A program made the position numbers and the translations under genes. From positions 62,001 to 126,000 of the forward strand of contig CAZFRO010000004.1 of the NCBI GenBank assembly GCA_964521425.1: 64,000 nt of DNA. Direction: 5' to 3'. Under the pieces are notes generated by a model, which saw only the letters and a program-made list of their open reading frames with translations, was not told the origin of the DNA and ran no database searches. Position 1 is the first letter of the stretch; each line of letters opens with the position of its first letter. Positions 24,004 through 32,369 of this stretch are shown here, one piece after another. Source of the DNA: Joyebacterum sp964521425. GTDB taxonomy: Bacteria > Joyebacterota > Joyebacteria > Joyebacterales > Joyebacteraceae.

Positions 24004-27000
24004 GTGACACGGTGGACAACCGCGCTCGGTATGGCCGTTCTCGTAGCACTCACGGCGGCCGCGCCTGCCAGGGAATGGATTCCCGTCAGCGATACGCTCG
24101 ACCCGTCCGAGGCGACGGTCAGGGTCATCGCTTCCGACATCACCGAGACGATTATTGAACTTGAGGTTCCGGGCATGTTCTTCGAGGCGGCAGGTCGCGC
24201 GCTCGATGGAACTCCTGCGCTCGAGATTCCCGGTTCCCGCCGAATCAACCATCCCGGGATGCCGGACCTTCCTACGTTCACGTATCTGATTGCGATCCCG
24301 GACCTCGGTGGCGTGGAGCTCTCCGTCACGACCTTCGAGGAGAGGGTGTTCGCGGACATCGACATCGATCCGACCGCTCCATTCAGGACGGAAGGAGAAG
24401 AGGGCGGTCCCACAGTCTCGGACGCCGCCGTCTACAGCCGTAGCGCTCTCTACCCGACCGAGGTTGCCTCCATCAGCGAGCCGATGATCATGCGGGATCT
24501 GAGGATCGTCCAGCTCAGGGTCAATCCGGCACGTTACAACCCCGTGACGCGCGAGCTTCTGGTTGCGGGCCGCATCACCGTTACCCTTGACTACACGAGC
24601 GGTGAGGAGATCAACCCGCGCACTGCTGCGCGTTCGTATCGTTCGGAGGCGTTCGAGCCTATCTACCGAAGCCTGATCGCGAACTACGATGAGCTTCCCG
24701 CAAGAGAGGTACGTCGGGGCAGCTATCTGGTGATCGCGAGCGATGAGTTCGCAGCTCATGTCACCGACTTCACTACCTGGAAGCACCGCCGTGGCGTCGA
24801 GACGGTGCTTGTTCCGCTCTCCGATATCGGTGTCAGTCCGTCCGCGCAGGATGTGAAGGACTACATAGAGAACGCGTACAATACCTGGGACAACCCGCCC
24901 GACTTCGTGTGCCTTGTCGGCGACAGAGATGATGTCCCGGCGTGGTTCCACGATGGCGACGTTACCGACCACCCGTACACCGAACTCGAGGGCGCCGACT
25001 ACCTTCCCGAGATTATGATCGGCAGAATGTCCGTCGCCTCGGCGGCCGATGCTGTTGTCGCTTCGCTCAAGCCACAGGTTTACGAGCGCGATTGCGATGC
25101 CCCGAGTGACGACTGGTACGAGCACGCCCTCATGGTCGCAGCCAACTGCTGCGGAACTCCCCAGCCGACCACTCCCAGGACGACGAAGCTCCGTGTGCGC
25201 GAGATGTTCATGGAGCATGCCTACACGCAGGTCGACACCGTCTTCTGGAGCTACTCCCGTGAGGGATCGAGGACACAGACGGAGGACATTCAGAACTTCA
25301 TCAATGCGGGAGTTTCGTTTGTGAACTACCGTGGTTGGGGTGGGTCGCCGGGCTGGTACTACCCGCAGTTCTACACGGATCACATCAACCAGCTTTCGAA
25401 CGACCGGATGCTTCCTGTCATGACGAGCATCGTCTGCGGTACCGGCAACTTCGATGCTTCGTCCGATCCCTGCTTCGGTGAGGCGTGGATCCGCTACGGA
25501 ACACCGTTCGAACTCAAGGGCGGTCCGGCCATGATCGGGCCGAGCGAGTATTGGACGCACACTAAGTGGAACAACGCCATGGACACCGGCATCTACGAGG
25601 GGATCTTCAACGAGGGGATCGAACACTTCGGGCAGTCTCTCCTGCGGGGCAAGATGGAGATCTACCTGAACTACCCCGAGTACGTGGACCCGGGTTCAGC
25701 AGACGAGGATGGGCAGAACGTCGACTTCTACTTCAACGTGTACAATCTGATCGGTGATCCGGAACTTGTCCTCCGCACGGAGCGGCCCGGGACGATTCTG
25801 GCCACACACGCTGCAAGCGTGCCGTTCGGACAGAACATGCTCACCGTTCATGTCGAGGACGAGAGCGGCAGTCCGATTCCGGGCGCAGAGGTCACCATCT
25901 GGAAGGGCGATGAGGTGTATGAGGTCCGGACTCTGAGCGGCGGATACAACATGGACATACCGCTGGGTGCTGTGACCGATGGCAATGCCTACGTCACCGT
26001 CTGGGCCACCAACATGAAGCCCTACCTGGGTGATGTGTCGATCGACCAGCAGAGCGAGTTCGTGGGATGGTACAGTCAGACCATCGACGATGATGGCTCG
26101 GGCGCCTCGAGCGGAGACGGCGACGGCGTCGTGAACCCCGGCGAGACCATCGAACTCGCCGTCAATCTCAAGAACTACGGCCTCCTGACCGCGACGGGCG
26201 TGACCGCGAGCTTCGATAGCGGTCCGCCGAGAACTGGCGGCGAGTGGGTGACCATTACTCCTGGGCAGACGGCCAGCTACGGCACGATTGCAGCGGGAGC
26301 GACCTCGGCCGGTTCGAATCCGTTCGTTTTCACCATAGACGACGGGTGTCCGAACGGGACGGAGATAGGTTTCGAGTTCACCGTGACCGACGGTAGCCGG
26401 GCCACCTCTGTCAGCTACGCTCGCATCGTTGTCGGTGCGCCCACCCTGGAGTACTACGCAATCGCGATCAGTGGCGACGGCATCCTGGATCCGGGGGAGA
26501 CGGCGTCGCTTTCTGTGACGCTCTATAACGGTGGAGAGATGGATGCGACATCGGTCGTGGGGACACTCGTAGGACCTTCATCCGGTCTCCTCGTCCCTGA
26601 CGACTACGGAACGTATTCAAGCGTTCTGGCCGGGGGGTTTGCCTCGAACTCCGGGAACCCGTTCCAGGTGCAGGCCGAGTCGGATGTGGCGGTGGGGCAC
26701 GAGTTCACGATGATCCTCGAGCTGTCCGGCGACAACGGTCTCTCGCAGTTCGTTCTCTTCCCATTGACTGTGGGAGTTCCCTCGAGCGACGACCCGGTCG
26801 GCCCGGACGACCATGGCTACTATGCCTACGACAACACGGACACGGCGTACGACGAGGTTCCGACGTACTCATGGGTCGAGATCGATCCAGGCTACGGTGG
26901 TAGCGGGACGGACCTGGGGCTCGCAGACGACCAGACGTTGACCGTGAGTCTTCCGTTCACATTCACCTACTACGGCGACGACTACACGCAGATAGGGGTC

Positions 27001-27786
27001 TGTTCGAACGGGTGGATCGGGATGGGCGACACACCTTCGTCCCATCACGAGTTCCGCAACTGGTTTATCCCCGGCGCTCCGGGACCCGATGCGATGGTAG
27101 CCGGATTCTGGGACGATCTGGATCCGGGCGCGGGTGGCAAGGTCCTCTATCGGAACATGGGAGATGGCAGGTTCGTCATCGAGTGGAGCAGAGTTCCGAC
27201 GGCGTACGAGCCGTACGCGGAGGAGACGCTCGAGATCATTCTCTACGATCCTGCTGTCTACACGACGGAGACCGGCGACGGCGAGATCCTGTGCCAGTAC
27301 CACACGATCTCGAACACGCACGCGAGCGCCAACTACGCCACAGTCGGGATCGAGAACCACCCCCAGACCGATGGTGTGCTCTACACGTTTGCAAATATCT
27401 ATGACGACGCGGCAGCGACACTCGCGGGCGGACGCGCTATCAAGTTCACTACCGACCCACCGGACGGACACGATTCCACGGACGTCCCTGATGAAGCGAT
27501 CGTGCCGAGAGCCGTGATTCTGGCCGGCAACCAGCCGAACCCGTTCAATCCGCTGACAACGATCAGCTACGGCGTGCCGAGTAGGACCAGCGTCAAGCTT
27601 GAGGTATTCGATGTGACCGGTCGTCTTGTGAGCACGCTTCTCGATGGTGATATCGACGCCGGCTACCACAACACAGTCTGGGATGGAACGAACGCGGCCG
27701 GTGACAGGGTTGCGAGCGGCGTCTACTTTGCGAAGTTCTCAGCGCTCGGCGAGGAGATGTCAGCCAAGATGGTGCTTCTCAAGTAG
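24004..27786 (+). CDS. Secreted C25 (gingipain)-like protein with FlgD-like tail
   Basis: 1260 residues, GTG start behind GGAGAGGAGA; signal peptide 1-22. An N-terminal propeptide-like part is followed by a gingipain-type domain (about 235-595): RGSYLVIASDEFAAHVTDFTTWKHRRGVETVLV without its loops, CLVGDRDDVPAW, MIGRMSVAS and NYRGWGGSPGW. The Cys region is IVCGTGNFDASSDPCFGEAW. The histidine of the gingipain YTGHGS motif is replaced by Trp (YRGWGG) while the Cys is kept, so peptidase activity is uncertain. Several Ig/CARDB-like domains follow (VNPGETIELAVNLKNYG and DPGETASLSVTLYNGG), then a jelly-roll-like region and the FlgD-like tail (NQPNPFNPLTT, DVTGRLVSTL, MVLLK). Confidence 0.82.
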   Translation: MTRWTTALGMAVLVALTAAAPAREWIPVSDTLDPSEATVRVIASDITETIIELEVPGMFFEAAGRALDGTPALEIPGSRRINHPGMPDLPTFTYLIAIPDLGGVELSVTTFEERVFADIDIDPTAPFRTEGEEGGPTVSDAAVYSRSALYPTEVASISEPMIMRDLRIVQLRVNPARYNPVTRELLVAGRITVTLDYTSGEEINPRTAARSYRSEAFEPIYRSLIANYDELPAREVRRGSYLVIASDEFAAHVTDFTTWKHRRGVETVLVPLSDIGVSPSAQDVKDYIENAYNTWDNPPDFVCLVGDRDDVPAWFHDGDVTDHPYTELEGADYLPEIMIGRMSVASAADAVVASLKPQVYERDCDAPSDDWYEHALMVAANCCGTPQPTTPRTTKLRVREMFMEHAYTQVDTVFWSYSREGSRTQTEDIQNFINAGVSFVNYRGWGGSPGWYYPQFYTDHINQLSNDRMLPVMTSIVCGTGNFDASSDPCFGEAWIRYGTPFELKGGPAMIGPSEYWTHTKWNNAMDTGIYEGIFNEGIEHFGQSLLRGKMEIYLNYPEYVDPGSADEDGQNVDFYFNVYNLIGDPELVLRTERPGTILATHAASVPFGQNMLTVHVEDESGSPIPGAEVTIWKGDEVYEVRTLSGGYNMDIPLGAVTDGNAYVTVWATNMKPYLGDVSIDQQSEFVGWYSQTIDDDGSGASSGDGDGVVNPGETIELAVNLKNYGLLTATGVTASFDSGPPRTGGEWVTITPGQTASYGTIAAGATSAGSNPFVFTIDDGCPNGTEIGFEFTVTDGSRATSVSYARIVVGAPTLEYYAIAISGDGILDPGETASLSVTLYNGGEMDATSVVGTLVGPSSGLLVPDDYGTYSSVLAGGFASNSGNPFQVQAESDVAVGHEFTMILELSGDNGLSQFVLFPLTVGVPSSDDPVGPDDHGYYAYDNTDTAYDEVPTYSWVEIDPGYGGSGTDLGLADDQTLTVSLPFTFTYYGDDYTQIGVCSNGWIGMGDTPSSHHEFRNWFIPGAPGPDAMVAGFWDDLDPGAGGKVLYRNMGDGRFVIEWSRVPTAYEPYAEETLEIILYDPAVYTTETGDGEILCQYHTISNTHASANYATVGIENHPQTDGVLYTFANIYDDAAATLAGGRAIKFTTDPPDGHDSTDVPDEAIVPRAVILAGNQPNPFNPLTTISYGVPSRTSVKLEVFDVTGRLVSTLLDGDIDAGYHNTVWDGTNAAGDRVASGVYFAKFSALGEEMSAKMVLLK

Positions 27787-27806
27787 CGCCGAATACGGAG
27801 GAACGA

Positions 27807-29402
27807 ATGAACCTGCACCATGCGATAGCGGGCATGAAGACCCGCTCGATCGCGGCGCGGAGGGCGCCAATCATCCTGGTCCTCGCGTGCCTTCTTGTTG
27901 CCGGTATCGCTTCAGATGCTTCTGCATTGCACGAGCGCTATCACACCCATGCGGAGGTGGGCGTTGAGCTTGCCGCGGTGGCCGCGGCCTATCCGGAGAT
28001 CACCAAGCTCGAGACGCTGGGGTACTCCACCACGGACGGGCAGGCCATCTGGGGGCTCAAGATCTCGGACAACGCGGACGTCGACGAGGACGAGCCCGTG
28101 GTGCTTTTCGATGGGTTGCACCACGCAGAGGAAGTGATGGGGCTTGAGGTCTGCATGTGGATGATCGATGAGCTCACAACCAACTACGGCGTGGTCGATT
28201 CGATCACACAGTGGGTCGACGACATCGAGGTGTGGTTCATTCCACTTCTGAATCCGGATGGACACTGGGTGGTCACGTCGGGGCTGGACACGACGTACCG
28301 GAAGAACATCCGCGACAACAACGAGAACGGCACGCTCGAACTCGACCTGGACGGAGTCGATCCAAACTACAACTACGACTTCAACTGGGCCGAAGGTGGC
28401 TCCGGCGAGTGGACGTCGCCCTACTACCGTGGGACTGCTCCCTTCTCAGAGAACGAGACCCAGGTCATGAGAGACCTGTGCATCGCCGAGAAGCCGGTCT
28501 TCGCGCTCAACTACCACAGCCCGCTCGTTTCAATGGGAGACTGCATCTATTACCCCTGGTACTGGCCGACGATCGGGTTCTGTCCTGATTACGACGTCGT
28601 CTACGGTGTGGCACTCGGCCTGGCGGGGAAGACGACGAAACTGGATGATACCTCCTACATCGCCCTCTACGGATACGCGACGGCCGGCAAAGCCCGGAAC
28701 TGGCAGTACGGGGTGCTCGGGACCATCGGTCTCACGATGGAGATCATGAGCCAGATGTGCATCCCGCCCGGCGCAGATGTTGACAACTACTGCGAGAGGG
28801 TCTCCCTCGGTTCGTACTACCTGCTGGATCGGGTCTACGGCCCCGGTCTCACGGGTCACGTGACAGACGGGACCACGGGGAGTCCGCTTGTTGCCGAGGT
28901 CAAGGTCATAGAGAACTCGTCGGATGAGATCGAAGCGAGACTGACCGACGCAGCCTATGGCCGATACTGGCGAATGCTCGTTGCGGGAACGTACACGGTT
29001 GAGTTCTCCCTTACCGGGTACGACACGCAGACCTTCTACGATGTCGTGGTCGGTGCCAGCGGACTGGCCGAACTCGATGCGGTGCTCTGGCCGACCGGGA
29101 CCGGCACTCCCGACGTCGAAGGGCGTCTGGCGAGGATCCGCTCGGTCTCGCCCAATCCGTTCCACGGAAGCACGACGATCAGCTTCACCGCTCCTGGCTC
29201 AGATGCCGTCGCTTTGGAGATCTACTCCGTGTCCGGGCGGCTCGTCAGCCGGATGAGCGCAGCCGCAAGCATGACCGGTGAGGGTGAGATCATCTGGATG
29301 GGGAAGAACCTCGGCGGCCAGTCTGTGGCGGCGGGCGTCTACTTTGCGCGGCTTGTGACAGAGACAGGGACCGACCAGCAGAAGGTCGTTCTCATGAAGT
29401 AG
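27807..29402 (+). CDS. Secreted M14 zinc carboxypeptidase with FlgD-like tail
   Basis: 531 residues, 20 bp after the C25-like gene. The signal peptide ends at SDASA (about residue 38). The M14 domain (about 45-345) shows the zinc motif HHAEE (HxxE) in LFDGLHHAEEVMGLE, the substrate-binding PLLNPDGHWV, the zinc His in ALNYHSPLVS and a catalytic Glu in IGLTMEIMS. A carboxypeptidase-regulatory-like domain follows (LTGHVTDGTTGSPLVAEVKV), then the FlgD-like tail (VSPNPFHGSTTISF, SVSGRLVSRM, VAAGVYFARL). It would remove C-terminal residues from peptides outside the cell. Co-transcription with the neighbouring secreted proteins is likely. Confidence 0.9.
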   Translation: MNLHHAIAGMKTRSIAARRAPIILVLACLLVAGIASDASALHERYHTHAEVGVELAAVAAAYPEITKLETLGYSTTDGQAIWGLKISDNADVDEDEPVVLFDGLHHAEEVMGLEVCMWMIDELTTNYGVVDSITQWVDDIEVWFIPLLNPDGHWVVTSGLDTTYRKNIRDNNENGTLELDLDGVDPNYNYDFNWAEGGSGEWTSPYYRGTAPFSENETQVMRDLCIAEKPVFALNYHSPLVSMGDCIYYPWYWPTIGFCPDYDVVYGVALGLAGKTTKLDDTSYIALYGYATAGKARNWQYGVLGTIGLTMEIMSQMCIPPGADVDNYCERVSLGSYYLLDRVYGPGLTGHVTDGTTGSPLVAEVKVIENSSDEIEARLTDAAYGRYWRMLVAGTYTVEFSLTGYDTQTFYDVVVGASGLAELDAVLWPTGTGTPDVEGRLARIRSVSPNPFHGSTTISFTAPGSDAVALEIYSVSGRLVSRMSAAASMTGEGEIIWMGKNLGGQSVAAGVYFARLVTETGTDQQKVVLMK

Positions 29403-29511
29403 AGTGTGCGGCGATAGCTCCCCGGGGTCTGAGGCACGGGGAGACAGCGCAGTTCGGATCGGGCGGTGTGCGGCATGCCGCGGCCGCCCTCCTCTCGTGG
29501 AGGACGCGCAA

Positions 29512-32325
29512 ATGGGATTAGGCGATCATCGATTCCTCTCGCGGGCGGCGTTGCCCCTCCTGGTGTCCACTCTCGCAGTCGCTGTGGCCGTGGCTCTTGC
29601 GCCGACGTGCGCGGCGGCGGAACCATGGGCTGCTGTTTCACAAGTGTCCCTGCTCGAGCAGTTCGGGGACGGCGGCAGGTACTTCGATGAGATTGTCATC
29701 AGCGAGGCTGTGGCCGTTCTCTTTCACCAACGGATGCTCGACGGCGCCATCGTCGAGAAGGACTATGTGGTCTACCAGTTCGACCGGCGCACGGGGGAAC
29801 TCCTCGCACGCAAGAGTCACTGGCGTGATGATCTTCCATTGAGTCTTCCAGCGATCACCCTTTCCGATCTGGACGCCGAGGCGGTGGTCGATGGTGAGAT
29901 CCTCTTCGCAGATCTCTTCATCATCTCCCCGGAATCGGACGTCTTTCCATTCGACCCGACACCCACGAACCCGTGCTGGATCGTTCACAGCGCGAGCGTC
30001 GGCGGCATTCGCTCCGTCACCGTGGTCGACGCTGTCACCGGCACCATTGCGGGGCCGGGAATACCGCCACCATCCGCCGGTTTCTCACTGACGGGGCCGT
30101 GGTACGAGGGGCCGTGCAGCGGGTCGTGGAGCAGCTGGTCCGGCAATGCCAAGACCTGGTTTGAGATCATGGGTTATCCTACAGGGGAGATCATCTGGCC
30201 GACGGAGGCCGAACTCAGCAGTCATGTTCAGGACAGCGATGTCGCGCTCTTCTACGAGCTGGCACACGGCGGTAGCAGCTACTTCGGAAGCGGATGTGAT
30301 GGCGGCACGGCGATCCACTACACGACAGCGAGCAACATCGAGGCGTGGATAGAGAACTACGGCCGGATGCCATTCGCGTTCATCGGAAGCTGTGCAGGGA
30401 TGTGCTCGGTCGGAGACGGTACATTCGCAAACGAGTTCCGGAAGGGTGCGTCGGAGGGCGCGGCCGTGGTCGGGTACTGCGGCATGTCAGAACCGCAGTG
30501 CGCCACGTGCTGGGGCTACTCCCTCGATTGGCAGACCTCTCTATTCAGCTACATGGACCAGGGTTGGACCGTGCGCGCCGCCTACGATCAGGCGAACGCC
30601 GACTGGCCCATCTGCGCAGGCAGCAACAATTGCATGCGCTTCCAGGGTGACGAGACCGTGACAGTGGTCCCCGTCATCTCACGGGAGAAGGCGCCGTGGA
30701 TCAGGGTCACGAACCCGGTCCTGGAGACCAACACGAGGGACGGAGGAGCTGCCTGGGGCGACTACGACGATGACGGAGATCTGGATCTCTATGTGTCCAA
30801 TACTGAGACCGCGAGCAACCTCTACCGAAACGACAGCGGGATCTTCGTCGATGCGACCACCCCTCCACTTGGTGACACGGGGTACAACACCGGAGTCGCC
30901 TGGGCCGACTACGACAACGACGGGGACCTGGACCTCTATGTAGGGACCTCCTATGGGACGAACAACCTCTTCCGGAATGAAGGAGCCGGCACCTTTGTTG
31001 ATGCCTCGATCGGTGCACTTGCTGATGCAGGCAACTGCTGGACGGTTGCGTGGGCGGACTACGATCTCGACGGGTATGTTGACATCTTCCTCGCAAACAA
31101 CGGGCTCAACGTCCTTCTCAGAAACGGTGGGCCTCCATCATGGGAGTTCACAGCGGTCGGGGGTGCGATCTCAGCCGTTTCCGCCTACTCGCAGGGAGCC
31201 GCCTGGGGAGACTACGACAGCGATGGAGACCCGGATCTCTACGTAGCCAATAGGGGAAGCGCCAACAGGTTGTTCCGCAACGATGACGGCTTCTTCGTGG
31301 ATGTGACCGTGGCGCCCCTGAACGACAGCGGCAGCACGATCGGATGTGCTTGGGGAGACTATGACAATGATGGGGATCTCGACCTCTTCATATCGAATCT
31401 GAGCAGTGCGGATCACCTGTTCCGTAACGACAACGGGATTTTCGTGGACGCCACTGCGGCCCCGCTGGGGAGCATAGGGTTCGGAACCGGTGTGGCGTGG
31501 GCCGACTGGGACAACGACGGGGATCTGGATCTGTACGTCGGACACTACGGTGAACGCAACATCCTGTATCGCAACGAGGGTGCTCCTGGCTGGAGCTTCT
31601 TCGACTCGTCGATCAAGCCGGCGAGTTGTGACCGCACGGCGTGGGGCCTCGCGTTCGGCGATTTCAACGGGGACGGGACCGGCGACCTCCACGTTGTGAA
31701 CGGCTCCGCGAACAGACTCCTTGAGAACAACACGGGCAGCCTCAATCACTGGTTGCACGTGGAGCTTACGGGGGTGATCTCGAACGCATCAGCGATAGGC
31801 GCACGGGTGAGGGTGGTCGCAGCCGGCGCCTCGCAGATCCGTGAGGTCTCAGGCGGCTCAGGCTACATGAGTCAGGACTCGCTTCCTCTTGAGTTTGGCC
31901 TCGGGGCGGCGGCAATCGTCGACACGCTCGAGATACTGTGGCCATCAGGCATCGTGGAGCGGGCCGTCGGCGTGGCCGTCGACCAGATGCTCCAGGTGGT
32001 CGAGGGCACGTGGACGGGGATTCCGGATGACGGCGCGTTGCCGCGAGACACAGTGCTCCACGGAAACTACCCGAACCCGTTCAACCCGGTGACACTCATC
32101 CAGTACGAGCTTCCTGCCGCAATGAACGTGAGACTCGTGGTGCACGATCTCAGCGGCCGAGTCGTCCGGACGCTTGAGAGCGCGGTCGCGAAGCCTGCGG
32201 GGCGTCACACCACAGCGTGGGACGGATGCGATGATCGTGGTGACCGCGTCGCCTCCGGAGTCTACTTCTACAAGCTCGAGACGGGTGACGATGTGTTGGT
32301 GAAGAGGATGCTGCTCTTGAAGTAG
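29512..32325 (+). CDS. Secreted protein: clan-CD-like domain, VCBS/FG-GAP repeats, ASPIC/UnbV domain, FlgD-like tail
   Basis: 937 residues from the ATG at 29512, which has GGAGGA 7 nt upstream; the frame is open to 29404 but without protein-like sequence. Signal peptide ends near APTCAAA (about 35). Residues about 190-400 contain ELAHGGSSYF (His252) and FIGSCAGM (Cys294), the order and spacing of the His/Cys dyad in caspase/gingipain-type peptidases, although I cannot assign a family. About seven VCBS/FG-GAP repeats follow (WGDYDDDGDLDLYVSN and variants with the Ca-binding DxDxDxD pattern), then an ASPIC/UnbV domain (GARVRVVAAG, LEFGLG, EILWPSG) and the FlgD-like tail (NYPNPFNPVT, DLSGRVVRTLES, VKRMLLLK). 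Confidence 0.8.
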   Translation: MGLGDHRFLSRAALPLLVSTLAVAVAVALAPTCAAAEPWAAVSQVSLLEQFGDGGRYFDEIVISEAVAVLFHQRMLDGAIVEKDYVVYQFDRRTGELLARKSHWRDDLPLSLPAITLSDLDAEAVVDGEILFADLFIISPESDVFPFDPTPTNPCWIVHSASVGGIRSVTVVDAVTGTIAGPGIPPPSAGFSLTGPWYEGPCSGSWSSWSGNAKTWFEIMGYPTGEIIWPTEAELSSHVQDSDVALFYELAHGGSSYFGSGCDGGTAIHYTTASNIEAWIENYGRMPFAFIGSCAGMCSVGDGTFANEFRKGASEGAAVVGYCGMSEPQCATCWGYSLDWQTSLFSYMDQGWTVRAAYDQANADWPICAGSNNCMRFQGDETVTVVPVISREKAPWIRVTNPVLETNTRDGGAAWGDYDDDGDLDLYVSNTETASNLYRNDSGIFVDATTPPLGDTGYNTGVAWADYDNDGDLDLYVGTSYGTNNLFRNEGAGTFVDASIGALADAGNCWTVAWADYDLDGYVDIFLANNGLNVLLRNGGPPSWEFTAVGGAISAVSAYSQGAAWGDYDSDGDPDLYVANRGSANRLFRNDDGFFVDVTVAPLNDSGSTIGCAWGDYDNDGDLDLFISNLSSADHLFRNDNGIFVDATAAPLGSIGFGTGVAWADWDNDGDLDLYVGHYGERNILYRNEGAPGWSFFDSSIKPASCDRTAWGLAFGDFNGDGTGDLHVVNGSANRLLENNTGSLNHWLHVELTGVISNASAIGARVRVVAAGASQIREVSGGSGYMSQDSLPLEFGLGAAAIVDTLEILWPSGIVERAVGVAVDQMLQVVEGTWTGIPDDGALPRDTVLHGNYPNPFNPVTLIQYELPAAMNVRLVVHDLSGRVVRTLESAVAKPAGRHTTAWDGCDDRGDRVASGVYFYKLETGDDVLVKRMLLLK

Positions 32326-32369
32326 CTGCGCCTCAGCGCGAGCGTTGCTGTTCTTCTGGAGGAGACTGG
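32326..32369. other. Short convergent intergenic stretch
   Basis: 44 bp between the stop of the secreted protein and the stop of addA on the other strand. I see no clear hairpin with a T-run. Confidence 0.4.

Noticed and set aside
23851..25626. 591-residue minus-strand frame opposite the propeller and C25-like genes
   Set aside because: It spans two real genes on the other strand, is Arg/Val/Asp-rich as expected of antisense translation, and has no ribosome site or motif.
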